A DNA stretch of 64,000 nucleotides from contig NZ_CP096889.1 in the NCBI RefSeq assembly GCF_004124315.2, positions 1,409,001 to 1,473,000 of the forward strand, read 5' to 3'. Source of the stretch: Bacillus cabrialesii (GTDB taxonomy: Bacteria > Bacillota > Bacilli > Bacillales > Bacillaceae). The notes under the pieces were generated by a model. That model was not told where the DNA came from. It saw nothing but the letters and a program-made list of their open reading frames with translations, and did no database searches. Numbering within the stretch: the stretch's first letter is position 1; every line of letters begins with the position of its first letter. This document shows positions 7,962-17,275 of the stretch, in pieces. The position numbers and the translations under genes are program-made.

Positions 7962-10250
7962 TTATACAAGCTGTTTTTGCTGAGCTCTTGCCTGTTTTGC
8001 GGCTTCAACCATGTTTTTCAATGCTGCAACCGTTTCTTCCTGCTGTCTTGTTTTCAAACCGCAGTCTGGGTTTACCCAGAAACGGTCAGTCGGACAGACG
8101 GCGAGCGCATCAACGATAATGTCGTACATTTCTTCAGTTGACGGCACCCGAGGGCTGTGAATGTCATATACGCCAAGGCCGAGCCCTTTCAAATAAGGAT
8201 GGTCTTTTAAGTAATCTAAAAATCCTCCGTGGCTTCTGCTGTGTTCGATTGTAATCACATCGGCATCAAGATCATTGATCGTATCAACGATATCTTCGAA
8301 GTTGCTATAGCACATATGTGTATGAATTTGCGTCTCGTTTTTCACGGAAGAAGTGGTTAATCTGAATGCTTCTGCCGCCCAAGTCAAATACTCATCCCAA
8401 TCGCGGGTTTTCAATGGAAGGCCTTCGCGTAGCGCCGGTTCATCGACTTGAATGATTTGAATGCCTGCGTCTTCAAGCGCTTTTACTTCTTTGCGAAGGG
8501 CTAGCCCGATTTGGAATGCGATTTCTTTTCTCGAAATGTCGTTTCGAGGGAAAGACCAGTTTAAGATCGTAACCGGACCCGTCAGCATTCCTTTTACATG
8601 CTTGGAAGTCAATGATTGTGCATATACCGTGTCTTTCACCGTCATCGGTTCAATAAATTCAACATCTCCGTAGATGACTGGCGGGCGGACACAGCGTGAG
8701 CCGTATGATTGAACCCAAGCGTATTTTGTAAAGGCAAAGCCGGCCAGCTTCTCACCGAAGTATTCGACCATGTCTGTCCGTTCAAATTCACCGTGGACAA
8801 GGACATCAAGTTCCAATTCTTCTTGAATATCAATCCATCTTTTTGTTTCTGCATTGATAAAGTTTTGATACTGTTCATCAGACCACTCGTTTTTCCGCCA
8901 TTTTTGGCGTGCGCTCCGCACTTCAGCAGACTGCGGGAAGCTCCCGATCGTAGTCGTCGGCAAAAGCGGAAGGCCGAGAGATTCATTTTGCAGGGCTAAA
9001 CGTTCTTCAAACGGAATCGGGCGCTTGAAGTCTTTATCGTTTAATTGCTCAAGCTCTTTCTTTTGTTCAGAGTTCGCACCTGTTGCAAACTGTTTGAGCG
9101 CCTGAATATCGGTTTTAGCCTGCTGAATTTGTTCGCTGATTGCCGCTTTTCCTGATACTAAACCTTCTTTCAAAGCTGTCAGCTCGGCTAGTTTTTCTTT
9201 TGCATAGGATAATCCGTTCAGCAGATCCTTCTCCAAATGCTCATCAGGGTGTTTCGCTACCGGAACATGCAGCAGGCTGCTGGAAGGCTGAATCCACAGC
9301 TCATCGACTTTTGCAATGCTGAGGATATCAAGAACGGCATCAAGGCGTTCTTCAAGATCCGCTTTCCAAATGTTGCGTCCGTCGATCACGCCGGCTGCCA
9401 GCACTTTGTCTGTCGGAAAGCCGTGTGTTTTCAGCTGTTCGAGGTTTCTGCCTTTATCGTGAACGAAATCAAGGCCAATTCCCTGTACCGGATAAGAGAT
9501 CAGCTCTTCATAAGCTTCAACAGAATCAAAATACGTCTGCAAAAGCACATTCAATGATGAAAGCTCACTAGTCATGCTTTCAAATAATTCTTTTGCGCCG
9601 CGGACATCTTCGCTAGAGGCGGTAACAAGCGCCGGCTCATCGATTTGAACCCATTTTACGCCTTCTTCTTCAAGCTCTTTCAAAAGCTGTACGTATAGCG
9701 GCACCAATCGTTTTTGGATCGCTTTTGCTTCAGACGGTTCATAGCCTTTAGCAAGCGTGACGAATGTATAAGGGCCGACAATCACAGGTTTGGTTTCTAC
9801 GTCGTATTCCTGTTTGATCCGGCGATAGTCTTCGAGCTGTTTGTTTCTTGTCAGGCGGAATTCAATGCTCTCGTCATACTCAGGCACGATGTAATGGTAG
9901 TTTGTATTAAACCATTTTGTCATTTCACTGGAAACGGCGTCTTTTATTCCGCGGGCGATAGCGAAGTATGTATCGGTAGCGTCAGTCAAATGTCTGAATC
10001 GTTTCGGAATCCAGTTGAAGCTGACTGCTGTGTCGAGTACATGGTCATACTGTGTGAAATCAGAAACAGGCACAACATCAATTTGCTGGTCAATTTGTGT
10101 TTTTACTGCGGATAAAAATAGGTCGTCGATTTGCTTTAAAAACGTATCTTTATCAGTGTTGCCTTTCCAATACGCTTCAAGTGCTTTTTTCCATTCTCTG
10201 TTCAGTCCAATTCTCGGAAATCCTAAATTCGATGTTTTGATGGTTGTCAT
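7962..10250 (-). CDS. metE: Cobalamin-independent methionine synthase
   Basis: MetE transfers a methyl group from 5-methyl-THF (polyglutamate) to homocysteine, making methionine. The 762-residue length is typical, with an N-terminal beta-alpha barrel (starts TSNLGFPRIG) and the catalytic C-terminal barrel (about 430-750) holding the substrate-binding TTTIGSFPQ. The zinc-ligand regions HTHMCYSNF and NPDCGLKTR are also present. AGGAGGAG precedes the ATG. A SAM riboswitch with terminator lies upstream on the same strand, so expression falls when SAM is plentiful. Confidence 0.97.
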   Translation of the reverse strand: MTTIKTSNLGFPRIGLNREWKKALEAYWKGNTDKDTFLKQIDDLFLSAVKTQIDQQIDVVPVSDFTQYDHVLDTAVSFNWIPKRFRHLTDATDTYFAIARGIKDAVSSEMTKWFNTNYHYIVPEYDESIEFRLTRNKQLEDYRRIKQEYDVETKPVIVGPYTFVTLAKGYEPSEAKAIQKRLVPLYVQLLKELEEEGVKWVQIDEPALVTASSEDVRGAKELFESMTSELSSLNVLLQTYFDSVEAYEELISYPVQGIGLDFVHDKGRNLEQLKTHGFPTDKVLAAGVIDGRNIWKADLEERLDAVLDILSIAKVDELWIQPSSSLLHVPVAKHPDEHLEKDLLNGLSYAKEKLAELTALKEGLVSGKAAISEQIQQAKTDIQALKQFATGANSEQKKELEQLNDKDFKRPIPFEERLALQNESLGLPLLPTTTIGSFPQSAEVRSARQKWRKNEWSDEQYQNFINAETKRWIDIQEELELDVLVHGEFERTDMVEYFGEKLAGFAFTKYAWVQSYGSRCVRPPVIYGDVEFIEPMTVKDTVYAQSLTSKHVKGMLTGPVTILNWSFPRNDISRKEIAFQIGLALRKEVKALEDAGIQIIQVDEPALREGLPLKTRDWDEYLTWAAEAFRLTTSSVKNETQIHTHMCYSNFEDIVDTINDLDADVITIEHSRSHGGFLDYLKDHPYLKGLGLGVYDIHSPRVPSTEEMYDIIVDALAVCPTDRFWVNPDCGLKTRQQEETVAALKNMVEAAKQARAQQKQLV

Positions 10251-10325
10251 TGTTTCTCCTCCTTTATATGTAAAACACTCTCGTTAACCCGCGGATACAG
10301 GCTGCTAAGAGGTTTTCTCACAACA

Positions 10326-10362
10326 AAAAGCCTCTTTCCCATGAGAGAAAGAGGCTTTTTTT
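10326..10362 (-). terminator. Riboswitch-controlled terminator of the metE leader
   Basis: AAGCCTCTTTC / GAAAGAGGCTT stem with T runs, between the SAM aptamer and metE. Confidence 0.85.
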
Positions 10363-10379
10363 GCGTAAAACACTGCCTC

Positions 10380-10535
10380 TCTCATCTCTCAGACACAATC
10401 TGATGGAATTAGCACCGTGCCTTATGAGACATCAGTCTCGGCGCGAAAAGCAGTGCGCCCCATTTCACAATGGAATTACGGTCGGTTGCTGTTGGGGTCA
10501 AAAGGCCAATCCCTCGCCCAACTCTCGATAAGAGA
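10380..10535 (-). ncRNA. SAM-I (S-box) riboswitch, metE leader
   Basis: Read on the minus strand it has the S-box signature: a CTCTTATCGAGAG 5' P1/P2 start, GGGATTGGCC, GACCCCAACAGCAACCG, the GGCACGGTGCTAATTCC block and a closing CTGAGAGATGAGAG. The terminator at 10326-10362 follows. SAM binding favours termination. Positions 10454-10536 are identical to 50824-50906 in the mtnKA leader. Confidence 0.95.
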
Positions 10536-10665
10536 AAATGTTATTAATTTTTTGAAAAGTTGAATCATTTGTTGGTAATCTTAACAGTAATTCAAATTCA
10601 TTGTCAACATAGAATTTGAAATTTTATTTACAAAATTTGATATATATTATATAAGAAAAATAATT

Positions 10666-11625
10666 TTATAGGGTCATTAAATGTGATTGCTCTGCTCTTT
10701 CTGCAAGCTCATCAGGAGCGGTCAAATACAGGAATCCATTACCTGCCAGCGTTTTTGTAATATCAAGCGGAAGTGTCCTGCGGATCAGCTGTGCATAAAC
10801 CTCAGGTTCAGAAAGCTTTCTTTGAAATGATTCTTCTTCATAGCTTTTGATTAAAGCAAGCGCTCCGCTGACATGTGGGGCAGCCATTGAAGTGCCGGTA
10901 AGCTTACCATACTTCTTGTTAGGAAGGGTGGATAATATATTTTCTCCCGGTGCCACAAGATCAATTTCTTTATTCGCGTTAGAAAATTCTGATAATTCTC
11001 GCGCTACGGAAACAGATCCAACTGCGATGACTTCATTATAAGCCGCAGGGTAGGAAAGCTCTTCTGTGCGTTCGTCGCCGTCACCTTCATTTCCCGCTGC
11101 ACAAACGACAAGCACTCCGTTTTTGACGGCGTTTTCCACCGCTTCTTTCAGCTCCGGCACATCGCTTGGTCCGCCTAGGGACATTGAGATGATATCGACT
11201 TTCTGTTCCACAGCGTAGTTAATGCCGTTAATAATCCATTCGTACTGTCCGCTGCCGTTTGCACCGCCAAGAACCTTCACAATCAATAGGCTTGCCTCAG
11301 GCGCAACTCCTGAAATGCCGCCGTTTGAATCATTAGCTGCAATCGTTCCGGCGACGTGTGTGCCGTGTCCGTTGTAGTCGGAAATCGCATCTTCCTTGCC
11401 GCCGTCATCATCCGTGAAGTTCTTTCCGCCAATGATTTGGCTTTTTAAATCTGGATGGCTTGTGTCGCATCCCGTGTCCAATACTGCAATTTTTACATTC
11501 TTGCCTTTTACCCCTTTTGACCACATTTCTGGCGCCTTAATCACTTTAATGCCCTCAGGAAGCTCGTTTGCATCCATGACCTGCTCATTCGTCACATACG
11601 GGATCAAGCGGATTTCACCATTCAT
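10666..11625 (-). CDS. ispA: Intracellular serine protease, subtilisin family (ISP-1)
   Basis: A major cytoplasmic subtilisin of stationary-phase cells. The 319 residues lack a signal peptide and carry the intracellular-subtilisin N-terminal extension with LIPYVTNEQ before the catalytic domain. The triad is visible: Asp in AVLDTGCDTSHPDL, His in NGHGTHVAGTIAA, Ser in GTSMAAPHVSGALAL. The start MNGEIRL is preceded by AAGGAGGG; the frame extends to 11664 but those residues have no support. It is monocistronic. In known ISPs the short N-terminal segment keeps the enzyme inactive until cleaved. Confidence 0.95.
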   Translation of the reverse strand: MNGEIRLIPYVTNEQVMDANELPEGIKVIKAPEMWSKGVKGKNVKIAVLDTGCDTSHPDLKSQIIGGKNFTDDDGGKEDAISDYNGHGTHVAGTIAANDSNGGISGVAPEASLLIVKVLGGANGSGQYEWIINGINYAVEQKVDIISMSLGGPSDVPELKEAVENAVKNGVLVVCAAGNEGDGDERTEELSYPAAYNEVIAVGSVSVARELSEFSNANKEIDLVAPGENILSTLPNKKYGKLTGTSMAAPHVSGALALIKSYEEESFQRKLSEPEVYAQLIRRTLPLDITKTLAGNGFLYLTAPDELAERAEQSHLMTL

Positions 11626-11847
11626 AAAAAAGCCCTCCTTTTTTATGCTTTCAAGTGGATTCAAGGGTGTTGCCTCATATTATATGAAAAAAGCAACCGC
11701 TCGGACAGAGCCATTTGAAGCATATTGAAAAAAAAGGATACACCCCAAAGAATTAGCAATTTTCAAAATATTGGATAGCTTCAGCGTGTATGACTGGGAT
11801 TCAGCTGGCAGTCAAGTTATAATAGTGTTGGGGAAAGGAGCAGTGTA

Positions 11848-12681
11848 ATGAAACTGAATGAAAAATTATATGCGTTTTTTTCAGAGCATGTGGAGCAAAT
11901 GGCCGAGGAATGGATAGAAACGATGGAGGAAAGTGATCCGAATTCGCTTTACGCCTTACATAATGCAACAGTAACGGAAGAATTAAAAGAGCAGGACAGA
12001 GAATTTTACCGGCATCTGAATTACATGTATGTTTTACCGGAAAAACAATTTCTCGAAGAATTTCAAGAGTGGGTCATTGAGCTGACGAATGATCAAAAGC
12101 ATCTCGACACTCCGGTTCAGTACGTCATTCGAGAGTTTATGAGAAACCGGAGATTATATACGAAGTATTTTGAGAAGTTCGCAGAAGAAAACAAGTCGGC
12201 GTTTGAACCCGGAGAAAAACAAAAATGGGCCGATTTGATTGTGAGAGTTTTTGATTTTACCATTTATACATTCGTCGATCACGCTGAAACGAATGCCAAG
12301 CAGCAATTAAACGCCCAGAGAGAAATGATATTGGAATTAAGCTCGCCTGTCATTACGCTAAGCAAATCAACAGCTCTGCTTCCGCTTGTTGGTGACATTG
12401 ATACCGAGCGGGCAAAGTTTATTCTGGAAAACACCCTTCATGCTTGTGCAAAAAGACGGGTGGAGCATCTGTTAATCGATCTTTCAGGTGTTGTGGTAGT
12501 TGATACGATGGTGGCGCACCAAATCTTTAAATTGATTGAGGCCCTCAATTTGATCGGCGTCCGGTCAACCCTGTCAGGAATCAGGCCTGAAATCGCGCAA
12601 ACCGCTGTACAGCTGGGGATTGATTTTTCGAATATTACAATCAAAACCAATCTTGCTCAGGCATTAAACTATCATCAATAA
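11848..12681 (+). CDS. rsbRB: RsbR paralogue, stressosome component RsbRB
   Basis: RsbR proteins assemble with RsbS and RsbT into the stressosome that controls SigB. The 277 residues comprise a non-heme globin-like sensor domain (about 1-150) and a C-terminal STAS domain (about 165-270). The two kinase-target threonines of the family are conserved as Thr186 (GDIDTERAK) and Thr220 (VVDTMVAH), spaced 34 residues apart as in RsbRA. A GGAAAGGAG ribosome site precedes the ATG. It stands alone, convergent with ykoC, sharing a bidirectional terminator. Confidence 0.93.
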   Translation: MKLNEKLYAFFSEHVEQMAEEWIETMEESDPNSLYALHNATVTEELKEQDREFYRHLNYMYVLPEKQFLEEFQEWVIELTNDQKHLDTPVQYVIREFMRNRRLYTKYFEKFAEENKSAFEPGEKQKWADLIVRVFDFTIYTFVDHAETNAKQQLNAQREMILELSSPVITLSKSTALLPLVGDIDTERAKFILENTLHACAKRRVEHLLIDLSGVVVVDTMVAHQIFKLIEALNLIGVRSTLSGIRPEIAQTAVQLGIDFSNITIKTNLAQALNYHQ

Positions 12682-12683
12682 GA

Positions 12684-12718
12684 AAAAATCCGCTATCGTC
12701 GATAGCGGATTTTTTATG
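12684..12718. terminator. Bidirectional terminator rsbRB / ykoC
   Basis: AATCCGCTATC / GATAGCGGATT stem flanked by A and T runs; the T tail overlaps the ykoC stop codon. Confidence 0.9.
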
Positions 12719-13478
12719 AGGCAAAATATAAAGATACGAGAAAAGATCCAGCGAATAACAGGAGGACGAGGCAAAAAAACAGCCAGTCGCGTCGATTGAC
12801 GGTCAGTGTGCGGTAATATGTCCGGTTTCTGCTTCCTGTAAAACCTTTCGATTCCATCGCAAGCGCCGTCCGTTCCGCTTTTCTGATGGCGCTTGCCAAA
12901 AGCGGGATGGTATACCGCTTTAGCGTGCTGATTTTCTCTTTAAAGCCGTTCTCCACCGCTCCCCCTCTGATTTTATGAGCCTGCTGAATCAGCTGGACCT
13001 CATCCTTTAACAGCGGAAGAAAACGAAATCCTGCAATGACGCCATACGCAAGCTTTGGTGAGAGCTTGCACTGCTGGACAAGGCTCAGCATAAATAAAAT
13101 TGGATCGGTCGTAAAAACAAACATCATCGATAGGGCGGAAAAGCACAAAATACGAAACCCGAGAGAAATGCCGACAGACACATTCTCACTGTTGATCGAG
13201 ATAGGTCCGGCTTGAAACAAGAAATTTTCAGGGGTTGTCGGAACCTTGCCGAAAACGGCGGCTGTCCATACGCATCCGAATGCCAAAATCAAAAACGGAA
13301 TCGTAAACAAAAACCACTTTTTCAATGGGATTCCGGCCGCCAAAAGGACTCCCGCAACGATGATGATATAAAAACACGCAGGGGTGTATGGGTTGTAAAT
13401 AAACGACAGCATGACAACGCAGCAAAAAACCGCCGCCGCTTTCACTGTCGGATTAATGAGATGTAACAGCTGCTTCAT
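12714..13478 (-). CDS. ykoC: ECF transporter transmembrane (T) component, thiamine-precursor system
   Basis: EcfT-like membrane coupling subunit, 254 residues with about five hydrophobic helices (first near residues 15-50) and the conserved cytoplasmic coupling region (EKISTLKRYTIPLLASAIRKAERTA, given here as family region; then MESKGF). It would join the YkoD ATPase to the YkoE substrate-binding membrane protein. The start MKQLLHLINP lies inside the ykoD 3' end, a 26-bp overlap indicating translational coupling. It is the last gene of ykoFEDC, under a TPP riboswitch; the proposed substrate is hydroxymethylpyrimidine or a related precursor. Confidence 0.9.
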   Translation of the reverse strand: MKQLLHLINPTVKAAAVFCCVVMLSFIYNPYTPACFYIIIVAGVLLAAGIPLKKWFLFTIPFLILAFGCVWTAAVFGKVPTTPENFLFQAGPISINSENVSVGISLGFRILCFSALSMMFVFTTDPILFMLSLVQQCKLSPKLAYGVIAGFRFLPLLKDEVQLIQQAHKIRGGAVENGFKEKISTLKRYTIPLLASAIRKAERTALAMESKGFTGSRNRTYYRTLTVNRRDWLFFCLVLLLFAGSFLVSLYFAS

Positions 13479-15087
13479 CACGCACCTCCTCCTGATATGC
13501 CATCCATTCATATAAGAGGGGAAGGGTGAGCTTCGCTTTTTGGACAAGCGCGGTTTCCTGAGAAAATAACTGTGCTGGAGATCCGTCAAAAGCCAGGCTT
13601 GTGTCGTGAAGCACAAGCACGCTGTCTGCATACGAAGAGACCAGCTCCATATCGTGTGTAATCATGAGAACAGCGGTACCTTCTGCCTTGATGCGCTGAA
13701 TCATATCCATGCATTCAGCCGCCGTGCGGGCGTCCTGCCCAAAGGTGGGTTCGTCTAACAATAGAACCTTTACATCATGCATGAGCATGGTAGCTACGCT
13801 CAGGCGCCGTTTTTGCCCTTGGCTGATCGCAAACGGATGATGATCAGCCAAATGCGCAAGACCGAAACGATGCAGCAGGTGCTGCGCTTTTTTCTTAGTT
13901 TCAGCGCTTACTTTCTGGCCGAACAGCAGCTCGTCATATACTGTATCGGCGACAAACTGATGCTCCGGGTTTTGAAAAACAAATCCCATTCGCTTTCGCA
14001 GTTCATTTTCTTTATACGATTGCACCGGCTTATCATATAGATGAATCTCGCCGCTTTTCGGCTTCATAAGACGGGCGAGGACAGATAAGAGTGTGGATTT
14101 TCCAGTGCCGTTCGGTCCGACAAGCGCCGTTAGAGAGCCTTCACGCAATGAAAAGCTGATGTCTTTGAAAATCGTCTGCTGTCCTCTCGCGAACGAAAGG
14201 CTGCTGACTTCAAGCACACTCTTGCCGGAAGGAGCCTCCTTCATTTTAGGATGGCCGGCAGGAAAAGGCTCTTTGAATAGCGTTTTTTTTGATAAAGTAA
14301 ACGGCGTACTGAGCTTTTCCTGAAGGTCACATACTTTTGGAATCGCGATGCCCAATTCCTTTAGGATCTCCGCTTCGTGCTGAAATAGATCTTTCGTCCG
14401 GCCATCAAGCGCTTTTTTGCCTGATTTGTCCAGCACAATTGTTCTCTCAATCCAAGGCGTCCATTCATCAAGCTGGTGCTCAATGACGAGGAGGCTGAAG
14501 CCTTTTTCCCGCTGAAGATCTTTCATCATGTGAACGAACTCCCGCGCTGAATAAGGATCTAACAGAGAAGTCGGCTCATCTAACATAATAAGCTCAGGCT
14601 CCATTGCCAAAATACAGGCGAGAGCAACTTTTTGCTTTTGTCCTCCTGACAGAGTGGATATCGTTTTTTCTTTTAAATGGGTAATACATAATTTTTCTAA
14701 AACGGCATCGATCTTTTTCGTCATTTCTTCTTTCGGAACCTGGAGATTTTCCAGCCCGAAAGCGATTTCGTCCTCCACCGTCAGCATGCAAAACTGCTGA
14801 TCAGGGTCCTGAAAGACGACCCCGGCATGCTGAGCGATGGATTCGGTATCTGTAACCGGCTTTTGCAATAGGAATACATGTCCGGACTGGATGCCGTCGC
14901 AAGCCTCAGGGTAAAGACCGTTTATACAGAGGGTGAGCGAGCTTTTTCCGCTCCCGCTTGGCCCTAGCAATAAAGCGCATTCTCCTTTACGAAGCTCAAA
15001 CGAAATGTTTTGAAAAACCGGTTTCTCGTCTTCTTCATAAGAGAAGCTGAGCTTGTTAACCTTAAGGAGCTCATCACAGGCTTGCAT
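13453..15087 (-). CDS. ykoD: ECF transporter fused double ATPase component
   Basis: Two ABC ATPase domains in one 544-residue chain. The first has Walker A GPSGSGKSS (near 42-50), signature LSGGQKQKV and Walker B LIMLDEPTS. The second has Walker A GPNGTGKST, signature ISQGQKRRLS and Walker B VLLLDEPTF. Both domains contain the FQDP/FQNP Q-loop pattern of ECF ATPases. It powers uptake through YkoC and YkoE. It overlaps ykoE by 14 bp and ykoC by 26 bp, so the three are translationally coupled. Confidence 0.93.
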   Translation of the reverse strand: MQACDELLKVNKLSFSYEEDEKPVFQNISFELRKGECALLLGPSGSGKSSLTLCINGLYPEACDGIQSGHVFLLQKPVTDTESIAQHAGVVFQDPDQQFCMLTVEDEIAFGLENLQVPKEEMTKKIDAVLEKLCITHLKEKTISTLSGGQKQKVALACILAMEPELIMLDEPTSLLDPYSAREFVHMMKDLQREKGFSLLVIEHQLDEWTPWIERTIVLDKSGKKALDGRTKDLFQHEAEILKELGIAIPKVCDLQEKLSTPFTLSKKTLFKEPFPAGHPKMKEAPSGKSVLEVSSLSFARGQQTIFKDISFSLREGSLTALVGPNGTGKSTLLSVLARLMKPKSGEIHLYDKPVQSYKENELRKRMGFVFQNPEHQFVADTVYDELLFGQKVSAETKKKAQHLLHRFGLAHLADHHPFAISQGQKRRLSVATMLMHDVKVLLLDEPTFGQDARTAAECMDMIQRIKAEGTAVLMITHDMELVSSYADSVLVLHDTSLAFDGSPAQLFSQETALVQKAKLTLPLLYEWMAYQEEVRDEAAVTSH

Positions 15088-15673
15088 GTTCTGATGCCCG
15101 CTTCCGTTTCTTTTTCAGTTCCTTTCCTAGTGCCATTCCGTTTAACACACCCGTATAAGCGAGAGAGTCGCTGACAGCTTTTCCGAGAAGCCCTGCAAGC
15201 AGCGCGCCGGAAATCAGACGGATCACAAGCATAATGAGAAGATAACCTGGTGAATAGGCTGCATAGCCGGAAACAAAGAGATCGTAGATAAAGCTGGTGA
15301 CTGAAGATCCCATTCCTGCCAGCAGAAGGACAGGCAGAGAGTATGCTTTCCAGCGTGTCGCGAGAAAGACAGCTTCAGCCCCGAGACCTTGAACAATGCC
15401 GATAACGATGACCATCGGGCCAGACGGATTTCCCAGCAGGCATTCAACGAGAGCGGCAATGATTTCAGAAACTAGCGCCGCACCCGGTTTTCGGATTATA
15501 TACGCGGCGATGACAGAAACGATAAACCAAATGCCGTAAATCGGTTCATAAGCGATTGGTCCGAACATACCGGCAAGCACGTTTCCAAAATGCGTAAATA
15601 ATAAATAAACAACGGCAAAAACGATACTGATAACGGACATGATGACAATTTCTTTTACTTTCCAGCTTTTCAT
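15074..15673 (-). CDS. ykoE: ECF transporter substrate-binding membrane (S) component
   Basis: 199 residues with about six hydrophobic segments and a basic C-terminus. It belongs to the YkoE S-component family, linked to thiamine precursors through TPP riboswitches. The start MKSWKVKEIVIMSV is one base past the ykoF stop. Substrate specificity is inferred: the operon is TPP-controlled, and its last-named gene YkoF is known to bind thiamine-like pyrimidines. Confidence 0.9.
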   Translation of the reverse strand: MKSWKVKEIVIMSVISIVFAVVYLLFTHFGNVLAGMFGPIAYEPIYGIWFIVSVIAAYIIRKPGAALVSEIIAALVECLLGNPSGPMVIVIGIVQGLGAEAVFLATRWKAYSLPVLLLAGMGSSVTSFIYDLFVSGYAAYSPGYLLIMLVIRLISGALLAGLLGKAVSDSLAYTGVLNGMALGKELKKKRKRASEHASL

Positions 15674-15674
15674 T

Positions 15675-16277
15675 TTATCCCTGCTTTCTGTTTTTTCTTG
15701 ATGGACTGTTAGCCGAGAGATTCACAGTCATGGTTACATGGTTTGTTTGCTGTTCAGCCATGCGGAAAACAGCTTCCAATGTTCTGAATACGTCATGCGC
15801 ATCCCCGTCTAGCTCGCTCGCGTAATGGACACCCTGTACGAAGGTGCCTTCTGCTTTCGCAATGTCGACAGCTTCCATGATCAAGCCCATATAATCCGGC
15901 TTATTCATCGGATAAAGCGCAAATTGGCATGGCGCTTCCGCGTTCAGGCTTCGGACAGCATCTTCATTGACACGCTTATCATCTGCGGAAAGGTATGTAT
16001 CTCCCTGTGTATCGCCTGGGCATCCGATGGAAAACGTGCCATTCATAACGATGTGCTTTTCGCTGTTCGCCGCATAAAGGTAAATGGCTTTGGCAGCGTC
16101 GAATACATGATCAATCGATCCTCGCAAGACGGTACTGATATGGTCGGTTTTCGTCCAAACCCTAGATGTGTCTGTTTTTTTCAGTGCAGACTTGATCACA
16201 CTGATAAAATCATCCGTCATCGGATATAAAGAGAAGCGAAAACCGGCGATTCTGCTTGTGCCGCAAATGTGCTCCAT
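15675..16277 (-). CDS. ykoF: Thiamine/hydroxymethylpyrimidine-binding protein YkoF
   Basis: 200 residues with two internal repeats of an ACT-like fold. The repeats are visible as paired segments FRFSLYPMTDDFISVIKSAL and QFALYPMNKPDYMGLIMEAV. The B. subtilis protein is a soluble dimer that binds thiamine and probably HMP. The start MEHICGT at 16277 follows GGAGG; an upstream in-frame ATG (16340) would lie inside the riboswitch terminator and is rejected. First gene of ykoFEDC. Confidence 0.93.
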   Translation of the reverse strand: MEHICGTSRIAGFRFSLYPMTDDFISVIKSALKKTDTSRVWTKTDHISTVLRGSIDHVFDAAKAIYLYAANSEKHIVMNGTFSIGCPGDTQGDTYLSADDKRVNEDAVRSLNAEAPCQFALYPMNKPDYMGLIMEAVDIAKAEGTFVQGVHYASELDGDAHDVFRTLEAVFRMAEQQTNHVTMTVNLSANSPSRKNRKQG

Positions 16278-16306
16278 TTCTCCATCCTCCTGTTTTTGAT
16301 AAAATA

Positions 16307-16338
16307 AAAAACTGCATATCCTAAGGGAATATGCAGTC
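16307..16338 (-). terminator. TPP-riboswitch expression-platform terminator
   Basis: On the minus strand GACTGCATATTC / GATATGCAGT stem followed by TTTTTTATT, between the TPP aptamer and ykoF. Confidence 0.85.
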
Positions 16339-16383
16339 ATAGATCGATTAAGCGCACAAAAAAATACACCATTCGGTCAACCT

Positions 16384-16476
16384 GCACTTCCCCACGCTGG
16401 TATTATCCAGATCGGGTCATAAGGGATCAAAGCGCGTTTCTTTCGCGCTTTATCTCAGCCAAAACAGCACCCCTAG
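16384..16476 (-). ncRNA. TPP riboswitch (THI element), ykoFEDC leader
   Basis: The minus strand reads AGGGGTGCTG...GGCTGAGATAAAG...TGACCCGATCTGGATAATACCAGCG-TGGGGAAGT (given in pieces), the standard THI-box core, followed by an intrinsic terminator. TPP should switch the transporter off. Confidence 0.96.
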
Positions 16477-16585
16477 TGCTTTCCGTATACAATTTTTTAT
16501 TTTGACATCATAATAGATGATAAGAATCATTTTGTAAACAATGAAATCATTTTTTTCATATAGGGACAGGAGAGGATGATCAAAT

Positions 16586-17272
16586 TTGGAAAAAGGACAC
16601 ATATTAATTGTGGAAGATGAAGAAAAAATCGCCAGGGTGCTTCAACTTGAATTGGAATATGAAGGATATAACATCACCATAAAACACAATGGAACAGAAG
16701 GGCTGAATGCGGCAGCGGAAGGCGGGTATTCCCTCGTGCTTCTTGATGTCATGCTTCCGGGGCTTAGCGGACTGGAAGTGCTGCGCCGATTGAGAAAAAC
16801 GGATCAGCAAACACCGGTCATTTTATTAACGGCGCGCGACAGTATTCCTGATAAGGTAACAGGGCTGGATATCGGTGCAAATGACTATGTCACCAAGCCG
16901 TTTGAAATCGAGGAATTGCTTGCGAGAATCAGGGCTGCGCTGCGGCAAAATGGAACAAAAGCAGAAGATGTCGGCGCTTTTCTTACATATGACGAGTTGC
17001 GGGTAAACGAAAAAACCCGTGAAGTAAGACGCGGAGACAAAGAGGTGGAATTGACGCCGCGGGAATTTGATTTGCTCGTTTATATGCTGAAGCATCCGCA
17101 GCAAGTGCTGACCCGGGAACAGATTTTAAGCTCGGTATGGGGATTTGATTATATCGGTGATACAAACGTCGTGGACGTCTATATCAGATACATCAGGAAA
17201 AAACTGGACTATCCTTACGAAAAACAGCTGATCCATACCGTTCGCGGAGTCGGCTATGCCATTAAGGGGTAA
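16586..17272 (+). CDS. ykoG: OmpR/PhoB-family response regulator
   Basis: 228 residues: receiver domain (about 1-120) with phospho-acceptor Asp in LVLLDVMLPG (about residue 53), conserved Thr/Lys (LLTARDS, YVTKPFE), and a winged-helix DNA-binding domain (about 130-228, ELTPREFDLLVYML, VWGFDYIGDTNVVDVYIRYI as the recognition region). The start codon is TTG with AGGAGAGG upstream. It is three bases ahead of the kinase gene ykoH and heads the ykoGHI operon. The signal is unknown. Confidence 0.93.
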   Translation: MEKGHILIVEDEEKIARVLQLELEYEGYNITIKHNGTEGLNAAAEGGYSLVLLDVMLPGLSGLEVLRRLRKTDQQTPVILLTARDSIPDKVTGLDIGANDYVTKPFEIEELLARIRAALRQNGTKAEDVGAFLTYDELRVNEKTREVRRGDKEVELTPREFDLLVYMLKHPQQVLTREQILSSVWGFDYIGDTNVVDVYIRYIRKKLDYPYEKQLIHTVRGVGYAIKG

Positions 17273-17275
17273 ACG

